Part shown: positions 26,166-35,225 of the stretch, piece by piece
How the letters are laid out: each line of letters begins with the position of its first letter
Position numbering within the stretch: position 1 is the first letter of the stretch
Source: Paenibacillus alkalitolerans
GTDB taxonomy: Bacteria; Bacillota; Bacilli; Paenibacillales; YIM-B00363
Direction: 5' to 3'
Assembly (NCBI RefSeq): GCF_016482785.1
Contig: NZ_JAEMXM010000013.1
Span: forward strand, 62,001-126,000
DNA length: 64,000 bases
Notes under the pieces: model-generated
The model's database searches: none
Told to the model about the DNA's origin: nothing
What the model saw: the letters and a program-made list of their open reading frames with translations, nothing else
Translations under genes and position numbers: made by a program

Positions 26166-26884
26166 GACGCCTCCTTTCGGCAATTGCTTTCGAGATGAAG
26201 CTTCAGTTCCGCCATGGCTTCTATACCGCTTATATTTTGATCAGCGCCGTATATATTGCGATTCTTCGCGCCATTCCTGATGCCGGTGTCCGGAAAACCG
26301 CCGAAACGGTAATCACGTTCTCCGACCCCGCGACACTCGGCTTCTATTTCGTCGGAGGCATGGTGCTGCTGGAGAAAAATCAACGAATCTTGGATCCGTT
26401 GATGGTAACGCCGTTTACGCCGGACGAATATTTGATTTCCAAGACCGTTTCGTTGACCGTACTGTCGGCGGCGGCGGGGTCGGCGGTTCGCATCGGCGCA
26501 TTCGGCTTTGAAGGGGATTGGGTTGCATTCGCTGCCGGACTGGTGTTGAGCTCGGTGTTTTTTACATTGTTCGGGATAGGAGTCGCTGTCAGATGCCATG
26601 GGGTAAACCAATATTTTATCGGGTCGACGGCTGCCTCGTTGGTGCTTTGCGTACCTATCCTGCAAACCTTGCATATATGGAATGCGCCTTGGTTTTACGC
26701 GCTCCCTTCCCACGCCTCGCTGCTGTTTATCGGTTCGTCATTCGAGCGGCTTCCGGGATGGATGTATCTTTACGGAATTAGCGTACTCTCTCTCTGGATC
26801 GCCGGTGCGTATGTATGGGCAAGGCATTCATTCGTACAGTACGTTATATTCCGTATCGGAGAAGGGAGGGAAGCGGCTCGATGA
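26162..26884 (+). CDS. ABC exporter permease subunit 1
   Basis: A 240-residue membrane protein with about six hydrophobic segments, beginning MRRLLSAIAFEMKLQFRHGFY like ABC-2-type permeases. The motif GFYFVGGMVLLEKNQRILDPLMVTPFTPDEYL (split; about 60-95) is the conserved EKxxxxLxxxxVTPxxxxxYL region of the ABC-2 group. It overlaps both neighbours by 4 bp. Together with the second permease it should form the membrane channel of the exporter. Confidence 0.8.
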   Translation: MRRLLSAIAFEMKLQFRHGFYTAYILISAVYIAILRAIPDAGVRKTAETVITFSDPATLGFYFVGGMVLLEKNQRILDPLMVTPFTPDEYLISKTVSLTVLSAAAGSAVRIGAFGFEGDWVAFAAGLVLSSVFFTLFGIGVAVRCHGVNQYFIGSTAASLVLCVPILQTLHIWNAPWFYALPSHASLLFIGSSFERLPGWMYLYGISVLSLWIAGAYVWARHSFVQYVIFRIGEGREAAR

Positions 26885-27612
26885 AACGGCTGCTTGCGAT
26901 GGGCGGTTCCGATTTGCGGCTGACGGCGCGCGATCCGATGCTGCTGTTTATGGCGGCGGCGCCGAGTCTGCTGCTGATCATGTTCGCTTATGGCGTCCCG
27001 GAAGCGGCGGTTTGGCTTCGTGTTCGCTCCATATGGAATGCGGAACCGTTTTACCCTATAATTGCGGCTTCGGTGATGCTGCTCATTCCGCTGCTTCCCG
27101 GAACGATGGCGGGGCTTCTTATGCTTGATGAGAAAGACGAGGGCTTGCTTCAAGTATATGCCGTCACGCCTCTCGGCAAGGGAGGCTATTTTGCATACCG
27201 TCTTTCGATTCCGGCTGCAATCAGCGTATGTTATGGCGCGGTGGCGGCAATTGTCGCCCGAGGCATGGCGAACCATTCATTTGCACCGGAGGCGGTTGGA
27301 GCGGCGGTGTTGATGGTTGCGGTGCAAGCGGCTATAACCGCGTTATGTATCGCCGGGTTTGCTTCGAATAAAGTGGAGGGACTGGCGATGTCGAAATTGA
27401 CGGCACTGCCTGTGATCACTCCTATTCTGCTTCTTCTGCCCGAGCCTTGGCAGATCGCCGCTTGGCCTGTGCCGGCCTATTGGACGGCGAAGACTTTGGA
27501 GTTAGCGATGCGCGGAGACGCGCCGGTTACGCTGTCCGCTGCTGCGGGTGTGGTGGTTCATGCCGTGTGGGGATATGCTTTATTCCGTTATTTTGTGCGA
27601 AAATCCGCTTGA
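26881..27612 (+). CDS. ABC exporter permease subunit 2
   Basis: A 243-residue membrane protein with about six hydrophobic segments. MLLIPLLPGTMAGLLMLDEKDEGLLQVYAVTPLGKGGYFAYRL (split; about 62-105) is the ABC-2 family core motif. ATG 26881 overlaps the previous stop (ATGA) and has GGAGGGA upstream; the longer frame from 26815 would lie inside the preceding gene. Last gene of the TetR-exporter operon. An 80-bp gap without a clear terminator follows before the DUF4349 lipoprotein gene. Confidence 0.8.
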   Translation: MKRLLAMGGSDLRLTARDPMLLFMAAAPSLLLIMFAYGVPEAAVWLRVRSIWNAEPFYPIIAASVMLLIPLLPGTMAGLLMLDEKDEGLLQVYAVTPLGKGGYFAYRLSIPAAISVCYGAVAAIVARGMANHSFAPEAVGAAVLMVAVQAAITALCIAGFASNKVEGLAMSKLTALPVITPILLLLPEPWQIAAWPVPAYWTAKTLELAMRGDAPVTLSAAAGVVVHAVWGYALFRYFVRKSA

Positions 27613-27689
27613 CCGGTGAAACATTCGGTACGGTTGGCATCGTCTATATATGGGAGAAAAATCTCAGCAAAAAAAAGGGGACGGGGTCA

Positions 27690-28736
27690 ATGAAACATTG
27701 TAGACGGGCGGCGTGCATTGCGGTGGGGGTACTGGCGATCGGATGGCTTGCCGGATGCGGCGGCAGCGCCGGATCCACGAATTCGGGCGCGGCCAATACT
27801 GCAGAAATGGATTACGGCGCGGAAAGCGAGGCGAAATCGGAATCGGCAGCGGCGGCGGAAATGCCGGCTGAAACGCCGGCGGCGGCGGACATGGCGATGA
27901 CGGTCAACGATCAGTATCGGGAGGCTGAATCAGCATTGAGCGCGGATTCTGCATCCGGCGCCGGGTCTGGAGCTTCGGTTGCTCCGCAACAAGGGCAAAC
28001 GCAGCCTGCGCAAGGAAACCGGATGCTCATCTACACAGCGAACATGACCATGGAAGTGGAAAATTACGGGGACGCCTACACCGAAGTTCAAAATTTGATC
28101 CATTTGTCCGGCGGGTATATCGTTGGCTTTACAGAGGAGACGACGCAGTACGAGAAGACGGGATTGTTCACCATCAAGGTTCCCGCCGGCGGCTTTAACG
28201 GCTTCCTGTCCAAGCTCGAGGAGATTCCGAACCTGAAGCTGAACAGGAACCTGAAAGCGCAGGACGTTTCGGAAGAGTACGTCGATTTGGAAGCGCGGCT
28301 GCAGGCGAAACAAGTTGTCGAAAAGCGGTTGTTGGGATTCATGGAGAAGGCGAACCGGACGGACGACCTTGTGACGTTCTCCAACGAGCTTGCCCGCGTG
28401 CAGGAAGAAATCGAACGGATGAAAGGCCGAATGAGGTATTTGGAGCAAAATGTCGCATACAGCACGGTGGAACTGCGGATATATGAAAAATTAAAGGAAA
28501 AATCCGCTTCCATACTGGGGGACGGTCCGTCGTTAAGCGAACGAATGGGTAACGCCGTCCAAGGAAGTCTAAACGTGCTCGTTACTGTCTTGGAAGGCGT
28601 GCTTGTCGTTGTTGCGGGAGCGATTCCCGTAGCCGCCGCAGCCGGAATTGTCGGGATGCCGGCATATTGGCTGTGGAGGCGCCGCAGCCGAAAGCACGTT
28701 GAGAAACGAAGCGAACCGGAGCGCCAAAACGATTAA
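27690..28736 (+). CDS. DUF4349-domain lipoprotein with C-terminal membrane segment
   Basis: A 348-residue protein with a lipobox (LAGC, Cys near residue 23), a low-complexity linker rich in A, E and S (about 28-105), then a DUF4349 domain (about 110-270: RMLIYTANMTMEV, GGYIVGFTEE, LFTIKVPAGGFNGFLSKL, SEEYVDLEARLQAK) with a long coiled coil, and a hydrophobic membrane segment near 295-325 followed by a basic tail. So it is tethered at both ends. Function of the domain is not established; in other bacteria such proteins are envelope-associated. ATG 27690 follows AAAGGGGACGGGG. It is closed by a terminator before the mraZ operon. Confidence 0.8.
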   Translation: MKHCRRAACIAVGVLAIGWLAGCGGSAGSTNSGAANTAEMDYGAESEAKSESAAAAEMPAETPAAADMAMTVNDQYREAESALSADSASGAGSGASVAPQQGQTQPAQGNRMLIYTANMTMEVENYGDAYTEVQNLIHLSGGYIVGFTEETTQYEKTGLFTIKVPAGGFNGFLSKLEEIPNLKLNRNLKAQDVSEEYVDLEARLQAKQVVEKRLLGFMEKANRTDDLVTFSNELARVQEEIERMKGRMRYLEQNVAYSTVELRIYEKLKEKSASILGDGPSLSERMGNAVQGSLNVLVTVLEGVLVVVAGAIPVAAAAGIVGMPAYWLWRRRSRKHVEKRSEPERQND

Positions 28737-28758
28737 CTGCATAAAATATTTTTTCGAA

Positions 28759-28792
28759 AAATCCTGCCATGCCGGCAGGAATTTCTTTTTTT
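28759..28792 (+). terminator. Terminator after the DUF4349 lipoprotein gene
   Basis: AAAT-CCTGCC pairs with GGCAGG-(A)-ATTT around the loop ATGCC, followed by CTTTTTTT. It isolates the dcw operon from the accessory genes upstream. Confidence 0.8.
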
Positions 28793-28813
28793 ATAGCGAA
28801 TTGTGATTCAGAG

Positions 28814-28838
28814 TGGTGAAAAGTGGGGCGAAGTGGGG
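28814..28838 (+). promoter_or_regulatory. MraZ operator (three TGGKG boxes at 10-bp spacing)
   Basis: TGGTG (28814-28818), TGGGG (28824-28828) and TGGGG (28834-28838) are separated by exactly 5 nt, each preceded by AAG or GAG. This fits the known MraZ target, direct TGGGN repeats with 5-nt spacers upstream of mraZ. A site of this kind lets MraZ regulate its own operon. The boxes end 30 bp before the mraZ start. Confidence 0.75.
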
Positions 28839-28867
28839 AAAAAGGGTAGACAGGTGGTGATCGTGCG

Positions 28868-29305
28868 ATGTTTATGGGTGAATATCAACACAGCGTTGAT
28901 GAGAAAGGTCGCATGATCATTCCTGCGAAGTTTCGCGAAGAATTGGGTACCTCCTTCGTGATGACCCGCGGCCTCGACCAATGTTTATTCGTATACCCGA
29001 TGTCGGAATGGAAAGTGCTTGAGCAAAAGCTGAAATCACTGTCGCTCATGAAATCGGATGCGCGCGCGTTTACCCGGTTCTTCTTCTCCGGCGCGGTGGA
29101 ATGCGAGCTGGATAAACAGGGAAGGGTAAACATACCGGGCAATCTTCGCGAACATGCCAAGCTGGAGAAGGATTGCATCGTCATCGGCGTGTCCAACCGC
29201 GTGGAAGTGTGGAGCAAGGAAGCTTGGGAGTCTTATTCCCAACAGTCGGAACAATCGTTTAATGAAATTGCCGAGAAATTGGTCGATTTCAATTTCGATT
29301 TGTAG
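28868..29305 (+). CDS. mraZ: Transcriptional regulator MraZ
   Basis: A 145-residue MraZ with two AbrB-like SpoVT halves: [24 protein letters not shown] (split; 1-24) and [20 protein letters not shown] (about 78-97). The DxxGR motif in each half is the DNA-binding signature. MraZ forms rings and binds TGGGN repeats in front of its own gene, seen here at 28814-28838. It opens the dcw cluster and is followed 42 bp later by rsmH. ATG 28868 follows AGGTGGTGA; length is typical. Confidence 0.95.
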   Translation: MFMGEYQHSVDEKGRMIIPAKFREELGTSFVMTRGLDQCLFVYPMSEWKVLEQKLKSLSLMKSDARAFTRFFFSGAVECELDKQGRVNIPGNLREHAKLEKDCIVIGVSNRVEVWSKEAWESYSQQSEQSFNEIAEKLVDFNFDL

Positions 29306-29347
29306 AGAAGTTTTTCGCAACGGCTGTTGATAAAGGGGTTAGCAACA

Positions 29348-30310
29348 TTGTTTATACATAGAACCGTGCTGAAGGAAGAGGCGGTCGACGGGCTTAACGT
29401 AAGAAAGGACGGCATCTACGTCGATTGTACGCTGGGCGGTGCGGGACATAGCGCTCTGATCGCCTCCCGGCTTGGACCGGAAGGGAAGTTAATCGCTTTC
29501 GATCAAGACGATCGCGCCATTGAGCACGCCCGGGGCGTATTGGAACCGTTCGGCAGCCGCGTCGTTATTGTCAAATCGAATTTCCGGAATTTATCGGACG
29601 TATTGTGCGGATTCGATGTTCCCCGCAGCGAGCAAGGCGACCCGCAGGTGGACGGAGTGCTGTTTGACCTCGGCGTATCCTCTCCCCAGTTGGATGAGGC
29701 GGACCGGGGGTTCAGCTACCATCACGATGCGGAACTCGATATGCGAATGGATACAACCGGCACGCTGACGGCTGCCGACATCGTGAACGGGTGGCCGGAG
29801 GAGCGCATCGCGCAAATATTGTTTAAATACGGCGAAGAGAAGTTTTCGCGCCGGATCGCCCGCGAAATTGCAAAGGCGCGCGAGGCTGCGCCTATTCGGA
29901 CGACGGGAGAGCTGGCGGAGCTGGTGAAAGCAGGCATTCCGGCGGCCGCGCGCCGAAGCGGCGGTCATCCGGCGAAACGGACGTTCCAAGCGATACGCAT
30001 TGCGGTGAATGACGAGCTCGGAGCGTTCGAGGATGCGCTTGAGCAAGCGATTCGATGCGCTGCGCCCGGCGGGCGTATATCCGTCATTACCTTCCACTCG
30101 TTGGAAGACCGTATTTGCAAGCAGGCATTTGCGAAACGGCTTGGAAGATGCGTATGCCCTCCGGATTTGCCGATGTGCGCATGCGGCGCGAAAGGGACGC
30201 TCAAATTAATCAATCGGAAGCCTATCGAAGCAAGCGAAGCGGAGCTGGAGGATAATCCGAGAGCGCGTTCCGCCAAGCTGCGGATTGCGGAGAAATTGCG
30301 AGATTATTAG
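29348..30310 (+). CDS. rsmH: 16S rRNA (cytosine(1402)-N4)-methyltransferase RsmH
   Basis: A 320-residue methyltransferase (formerly MraW) that modifies C1402 in the ribosomal P site. Motifs: [12 protein letters not shown] (SAM site, about residues 24-35), [22 protein letters not shown] (split; about 106-127), MRMD and [14 protein letters not shown], ending [13 protein letters not shown] 29348 is preferred: AAAGGGG lies 9 nt upstream and the product begins [16 protein letters not shown] as in homologues; an in-frame ATG at 29327 overlaps the likely binding site. Second gene of the dcw operon. Confidence 0.95.
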   Translation: MFIHRTVLKEEAVDGLNVRKDGIYVDCTLGGAGHSALIASRLGPEGKLIAFDQDDRAIEHARGVLEPFGSRVVIVKSNFRNLSDVLCGFDVPRSEQGDPQVDGVLFDLGVSSPQLDEADRGFSYHHDAELDMRMDTTGTLTAADIVNGWPEERIAQILFKYGEEKFSRRIAREIAKAREAAPIRTTGELAELVKAGIPAAARRSGGHPAKRTFQAIRIAVNDELGAFEDALEQAIRCAAPGGRISVITFHSLEDRICKQAFAKRLGRCVCPPDLPMCACGAKGTLKLINRKPIEASEAELEDNPRARSAKLRIAEKLRDY

Positions 30311-30392
30311 AACGCCGGTTGGAAACAATTACATGGACGGGAATAGGGACGGATCAGAAGCCGTTCAATTATAATAAGGAGGCTGAGTTCTC

Positions 30393-30800
30393 ATGTCCGC
30401 ATACATAAACGGAAGTCTTGCATTGGATGAACGGCGCCGGGAGTCTGCCGCGGAAAAGACCAAGAAAGCCGTTCGGAAGAAGGTGCAGCGCGCCAAGTCG
30501 ATCCCGACGCCCGAAAAATTGCTCTACTTGTTTGCGGTAATTATGTTTTGCGCGGTAGCGGGTATCGTTGTATGGCGTTATGCGATGATTTTTGAAATGA
30601 ACACGCGCATCGTGCAGATAGAATCCGAGATTAGGCAGCTGGAGAAAGAAAATACGGCGTTAAAGAATGAAGTGGCCAAGCTGCAGGATCCGCAGCGTCT
30701 GATCGAAACGGGAATCGAGATGGGCTTGACGCTTCCGGACGAAATTGCGCCTTCATCGGCGCAGACCGGAGACAGCGCTGTTGCGATGGCGGAAGAATAA
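30393..30800 (+). CDS. ftsL: Cell division protein FtsL
   Basis: A 135-residue bitopic protein: a basic cytoplasmic N-terminus (about 1-48), one membrane segment (LLYLFAVIMFCAVAGIVVW, about 49-67), and an extracytoplasmic leucine-zipper-like coiled coil (IVQIESEIRQLEKENTALKNEV, split). This is the FtsL architecture; with DivIB and DivIC it activates the septal transpeptidase-synthase pair. Placement between rsmH and pbpB supports it. The acidic tail after residue 115 is longer than in B. subtilis. ATG 30393 follows AAGGAGG. Confidence 0.88.
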   Translation: MSAYINGSLALDERRRESAAEKTKKAVRKKVQRAKSIPTPEKLLYLFAVIMFCAVAGIVVWRYAMIFEMNTRIVQIESEIRQLEKENTALKNEVAKLQDPQRLIETGIEMGLTLPDEIAPSSAQTGDSAVAMAEE

Positions 30801-30838
30801 TGAGTTCCGAAACGTCGGCCATGCAAGGTGGGGTGTTG

Positions 30839-33118
30839 ATGAAGCAAAAAATTAGAGTGCGCTCGCTGATGCTCGGTGTAGCGTTCACTCTCTTTTTTAT
30901 TGGGCTCGTTGCGAGGCTGTATTGGCTGCAAGTCGTGGAAGCGTCCTGGCTCGTCGCTCAAGCCGAGCGGATGTGGGCGACGGGAGAGAAGCTGGAAGCC
31001 GACCGCGGAACGATTTATGACCGCAAGATGCAGGTGTTGGCTGCGGATGCGGACGGCTTCACCGTCGTGGTCAATCCTCAGTTGATCAATCAACTCGGAC
31101 TGGAACGTGAAGTGGCATCCGGTCTTTCCGGCGTCCTCGGCATGCCGGAGAACAAAGTCTATGAACAAGTAACCGCAAAAAATAGCGACGGAAAGCTCCT
31201 TCGCAACAGAGAGATTCGCATACAAGGATGGAAGATTCCGAAGGAAGTCGCGGATCGAGTGCGCGAATGGGAAAAACAGTTCATGGAAGAGCACGATATA
31301 TTGGGAGACGACTGGGTCGGCGTCGGTCTTCGTCCGGAAAAGATGCGCTATTATCCGAAAAACTCGCTCGCCTCGCATATGCTCGGTTATATCGATAAAG
31401 ACGGGCGTCCGTGGGCAGGACTCGAATCCGCTTTGGACGAGCAGCTTCGGGGGACAGACGGTTCGATTTCCTATCAGAAGGACGAGAGAGGCAATAAGCT
31501 TCCCGGAGACAAGCCGAATTTGGTCGAGCCGGTGGACGGCAAAAACGTAGTGCTGACGATCGACCAGACAATACAGCATTATACCGAACAAGCGATGAAG
31601 AAAGTGTACGACGAATACGAGCCGAAACGCATGACCGCGATCGCGGTCGATCCGAAGACGATGGAAGTGTTGGCGCTCGCCAATTACCCGAATTTTGATC
31701 CGAACAAGTACTGGGAGTACAAGGATTTCCGCAATATGGCGATCGCATCCCGCTACGAACCCGGGTCGACGTTCAAGATCGTGACGCTCACCGGTGCGGT
31801 CGATCAAGGCTTGTTCGATCCGAACGCCACATTCGATTCCGGCAGCATCAAAGTGCCCGGGCGAACGATCAGAGACCATAGACGCGGCGGTTGGGGCACG
31901 ATTACGTATTTGGAAGGGCTGCTCCGCTCGAGCAACGTGGCGTTCGTCAAATTAGGCTATGAGATGTTGAAAGAAGAGAAGTTCATGGAGTATATCGAAC
32001 GGTTCGGTTTTACGAGAAAGACGGGAATCGATTTGCCGGGAGAAGTGAGCGGCGCCGTTAACTTCCAGTACCCTGCCGATGTGGCCGCAGGCACATACGG
32101 ACAAGGTAGAGTTCAGGTAACGCCGATGCATCAGATTAGCGCTTATGCCGCCATTGCGAACGGCGGAAAGCTTATGGAGCCTTATGTCGTAAAGAAGGTG
32201 CTGGACCCCGAAACAAATGAAGTCATTTCCGAACATAAGCCGAAGGTGGTCGGTCAAGTCGTTTCGGAACAGACGGCGAATCAAGTGAAACAATATTTGG
32301 AGCAAGTGGTTGCGGATCAGGAGAGAGGGACAGGCAGACGGGCATATATCGAAGAGTATCGCGTTGCGGGGAAAACCGGTACGGCGAATGTCGTTGTCGA
32401 CGGTGGGTACGCCACGTGCGAATGGGTCGTTTCATTCATCGGATTCGCCCCGGTGGATGATCCGAGAATTGCCGTAGCCGTAATCGCCGATTCGCCGAAC
32501 CTCGGCTGCGACTCCAACCGTGCAGGCGAGGTCACCGCGCCGGTATTCAAGGAAATCGTATCGCAAAGCTTGCGGTACATGGGCGTCCCGACGGAGCGCA
32601 AACCGGACGAAAAAAATCAAGCGGCCGCTGCGGCCGGCAAAGGCATTGCGCTCGCAACGGTGCCGGACCTGCACGAAATGGAGACGGCCGCCGCCGTCGA
32701 AGAATTGAAAGCCCGCGGATTTTCGGCGGACGTCATCGGTGACGGCAATCGCGTACTGGGCCAGTATCCTCCTCCGGGAGAACAACTGCCCGATTCGCCG
32801 AAAGTGTACCTGCTGACCGTTCCGAAAGAAGAGGCGGACGTGCCCGATCTTACGGGCGAAAGCTTGAGGGATGCCGTGCAGCTGTGCGCATTGCTGGGCT
32901 TGCGCTGCCAGGCGGAAGGCGAAGGATACGTCGTCGCCCAAGAGGTTGTAACGGAACGTGGCGAAACCGTTCTTAAAGTAACGTTGAAGCCGCTGCATGA
33001 GGCTCCGGACGTTTCCGGAGCGGAGCAGGAAGACGCCGGCGAAGAGACGGACGCCGCGCCAAGCGGTGAAACGGACGTCAATCCCGACGGCGGCGCTCCT
33101 CCCGCTTCTTCCGGATAG
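30839..33118 (+). CDS. pbpB: Septal penicillin-binding protein 2B (FtsI type) with two PASTA domains
   Basis: A 759-residue class B PBP that cross-links septal peptidoglycan. It has an N-terminal membrane anchor (about 9-29), a dimerisation domain, and the transpeptidase domain with active-site S310 in EPGSTFK, the SSN motif in LLRSSNVAF, and KTGT at about 512. Two PASTA domains follow (about 605-670 and 672-725), then an acidic, Pro/Gly-rich tail. PASTA domains at this position are usual in Bacillota. ATG 30839 has AAGGTGGGG 5 nt upstream; the frame from 30800 overlaps the ftsL stop. Followed by spoVD. Confidence 0.93.
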   Translation: MKQKIRVRSLMLGVAFTLFFIGLVARLYWLQVVEASWLVAQAERMWATGEKLEADRGTIYDRKMQVLAADADGFTVVVNPQLINQLGLEREVASGLSGVLGMPENKVYEQVTAKNSDGKLLRNREIRIQGWKIPKEVADRVREWEKQFMEEHDILGDDWVGVGLRPEKMRYYPKNSLASHMLGYIDKDGRPWAGLESALDEQLRGTDGSISYQKDERGNKLPGDKPNLVEPVDGKNVVLTIDQTIQHYTEQAMKKVYDEYEPKRMTAIAVDPKTMEVLALANYPNFDPNKYWEYKDFRNMAIASRYEPGSTFKIVTLTGAVDQGLFDPNATFDSGSIKVPGRTIRDHRRGGWGTITYLEGLLRSSNVAFVKLGYEMLKEEKFMEYIERFGFTRKTGIDLPGEVSGAVNFQYPADVAAGTYGQGRVQVTPMHQISAYAAIANGGKLMEPYVVKKVLDPETNEVISEHKPKVVGQVVSEQTANQVKQYLEQVVADQERGTGRRAYIEEYRVAGKTGTANVVVDGGYATCEWVVSFIGFAPVDDPRIAVAVIADSPNLGCDSNRAGEVTAPVFKEIVSQSLRYMGVPTERKPDEKNQAAAAAGKGIALATVPDLHEMETAAAVEELKARGFSADVIGDGNRVLGQYPPPGEQLPDSPKVYLLTVPKEEADVPDLTGESLRDAVQLCALLGLRCQAEGEGYVVAQEVVTERGETVLKVTLKPLHEAPDVSGAEQEDAGEETDAAPSGETDVNPDGGAPPASSG

Positions 33119-33211
33119 TGCAACCCGGCCCCAGGCTTGTTCTACCCTACGGTTGTCCCGAATAGTCTTGTATATAAGAGACTAGTTCGCGAAAGAAGGG
33201 GGAGGGTATTG

Positions 33212-35143
33212 TTGCGCGCATCCAACGTTACGCTGCGCAGGCGGCTGTACGTGATTTTTGTGCTCGGCACAATCCTTTTCATAGCGTTAATTGCCCGTTT
33301 GGGCTGGGTTCAACTGATGATGGGGCCGGAATTGACCGAAAAAGCGGAAGAATCGTGGAGGCGGGAAATTCCGTTCTCGGCGAAGAGAGGCGAAATTTGG
33401 GATCGTAACGGGGAAAGATTGGCCTATAACGTCAGCACTCCGACCGTTTGGGCGATTCCCGCGCAGGTGCGGGATCCGAAGACGACCGCCGCGCAGCTTT
33501 CCCGTGTGCTCGGAATGAGCGAAGAGAGTATCTATAAGAAGATTACCAGAAGGTCCTCGATCGAAAAAATTCAGCCGGGCGGCAGGAAAATGACGCAGCA
33601 AAAAGCGGCGGAAGTAAGAGAGCTGGAGCTCCCCGGCATCGTCGTGGCGGAGGACAACAAGCGGTTCTACCCGTACGACGGCTTGGCGGCGCACGTGCTC
33701 GGATTCACGGGCATCGACAACCAAGGGCTTACCGGCGTCGAGGCGAAATATGAAGACCGGTTGAAAGGTCACCGGGGCAACGTCGCGTTCCTCTCGAACG
33801 CGCGAGGCGACCGGATGCCGAACTCTTCCGAAAAGTACATTCCTCCGAAAGACGGACTCAATTTGCAGCTGACCATCGATAAATATATACAGACGGCAAT
33901 GGAGCGGGAGCTGGACCAAGCGATGGTCAAATATCAGCCGGACCATATTATTTCGATCGCCGTAGATCCGAACACGGGCGAAGTGTTGGCAATGGCGAGC
34001 CGTCCGAACTATGAACCCGCCAACTATCAAAGCTATGCCTCTGAAGTATACAACCGGAACTTGCCGATTTGGATGACGTACGAGCCGGGCTCGACGTTTA
34101 AGATCATCACGTTGGCGGCTGCGTTGGAAGAGGGGAAAGTGAAGTTGAACGATTATTTTCACGACCCGGGCTTCATTGAAGTGGGCGGCGCGCGTTTGCG
34201 CTGCTGGAAGAGGAGCGGACACGGCTCGCAGACGTTCCGCGAAGTCGTGGAAAACTCCTGCAACCCCGGATTTGTCACAATGGGTCAACGTCTTGGCAAA
34301 GAGAAGCTGTTCCAATACATTAAAGACTTCGGATTCGGCACCAAGACGGGCATCGACCTCGCCGGGGAAGAGAACGGCATCTTGTTCAAGCTGCCTCAGG
34401 TCGGCCCGGTAGAGCTGGCGACGACGTCGTTCGGCCAAGGGGTATCCGTCACCCCGATCCAGCAAATCATGGCCGTGTCCGCCGCGGTCAACGGTGGCAA
34501 GCTCTTCAAACCTCATATCGCGAAAGCATGGGTTCACCCGGAGACGGGCGAGGTTGTCGACGAGGTGGAGCCGGAGCTTGTGCGCACCGTCATTTCCGAA
34601 GAAACGTCGAAGAAGGTTCGCGAAACGCTGGAATACGTCGTTGCCCAAGGGACGGGGCGCAACGCTTTTATCGACGGTTACCGGGTCGGAGGAAAGACGG
34701 GGACCGCACAGAAGGTCGTTAACGGCAGATATTCGGCCAACGAGCATATCGTGTCCTTCATCGGTTTCGCACCGGCGGACGATCCGAAAATCGTTATCTA
34801 TACGGCCGTAGACAATCCGAAGGGAGTGCAGTTCGGCGGGGTGATTGCGGCTCCGATCGTCCAAAACATTATGGAAGACGCATTGCGGTATATGGGTGTC
34901 CCTCCCCGGAAGGACGGCGTTAAAGAAAAGTACAGATACGGATTGGACACTCCGATGGCCGAAGTTCCGGAATTGGTGGGCCGCACCGTGTCGGAAATAT
35001 ATGAAAGCTTGAACTCCAATTTCAGATTGGCGAAATACGGTACAGGCAACACCGTGGTGCTGCAGGAACCCAAAGCCGGGACAAAGCTGCCCCGCGGTTC
35101 GACGATTCAGATCTATTTGTCGAACGAGGAACCGAAGAATTGA
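33212..35143 (+). CDS. spoVD: Stage V sporulation protein D (SpoVD), class B PBP
   Basis: A 643-residue class B PBP needed for spore cortex peptidoglycan. It has a membrane anchor near residues 10-30, active-site S294 in EPGSTFK, the SCN-type motif in VENSCNPGF and KTGT at 495. One PASTA domain forms the C-terminus (VPELVGRTVSEIYESL to the end). Position after pbpB and before murE is as in B. subtilis. Adjacent TTG codons at 33209 and 33212 could start it; 33212 is better spaced from GGGGGAGGG. Sporulation-specific expression is expected; no promoter was resolved. Confidence 0.9.
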   Translation: MRASNVTLRRRLYVIFVLGTILFIALIARLGWVQLMMGPELTEKAEESWRREIPFSAKRGEIWDRNGERLAYNVSTPTVWAIPAQVRDPKTTAAQLSRVLGMSEESIYKKITRRSSIEKIQPGGRKMTQQKAAEVRELELPGIVVAEDNKRFYPYDGLAAHVLGFTGIDNQGLTGVEAKYEDRLKGHRGNVAFLSNARGDRMPNSSEKYIPPKDGLNLQLTIDKYIQTAMERELDQAMVKYQPDHIISIAVDPNTGEVLAMASRPNYEPANYQSYASEVYNRNLPIWMTYEPGSTFKIITLAAALEEGKVKLNDYFHDPGFIEVGGARLRCWKRSGHGSQTFREVVENSCNPGFVTMGQRLGKEKLFQYIKDFGFGTKTGIDLAGEENGILFKLPQVGPVELATTSFGQGVSVTPIQQIMAVSAAVNGGKLFKPHIAKAWVHPETGEVVDEVEPELVRTVISEETSKKVRETLEYVVAQGTGRNAFIDGYRVGGKTGTAQKVVNGRYSANEHIVSFIGFAPADDPKIVIYTAVDNPKGVQFGGVIAAPIVQNIMEDALRYMGVPPRKDGVKEKYRYGLDTPMAEVPELVGRTVSEIYESLNSNFRLAKYGTGNTVVLQEPKAGTKLPRGSTIQIYLSNEEPKN

Positions 35144-35225
35144 AGAATTAGAGCCATCCTTGTTAGACATTCGAATTTTTGCAACATAATATAAAGACGG
35201 TAGTTTTACGAACGGAGGAAATTCC

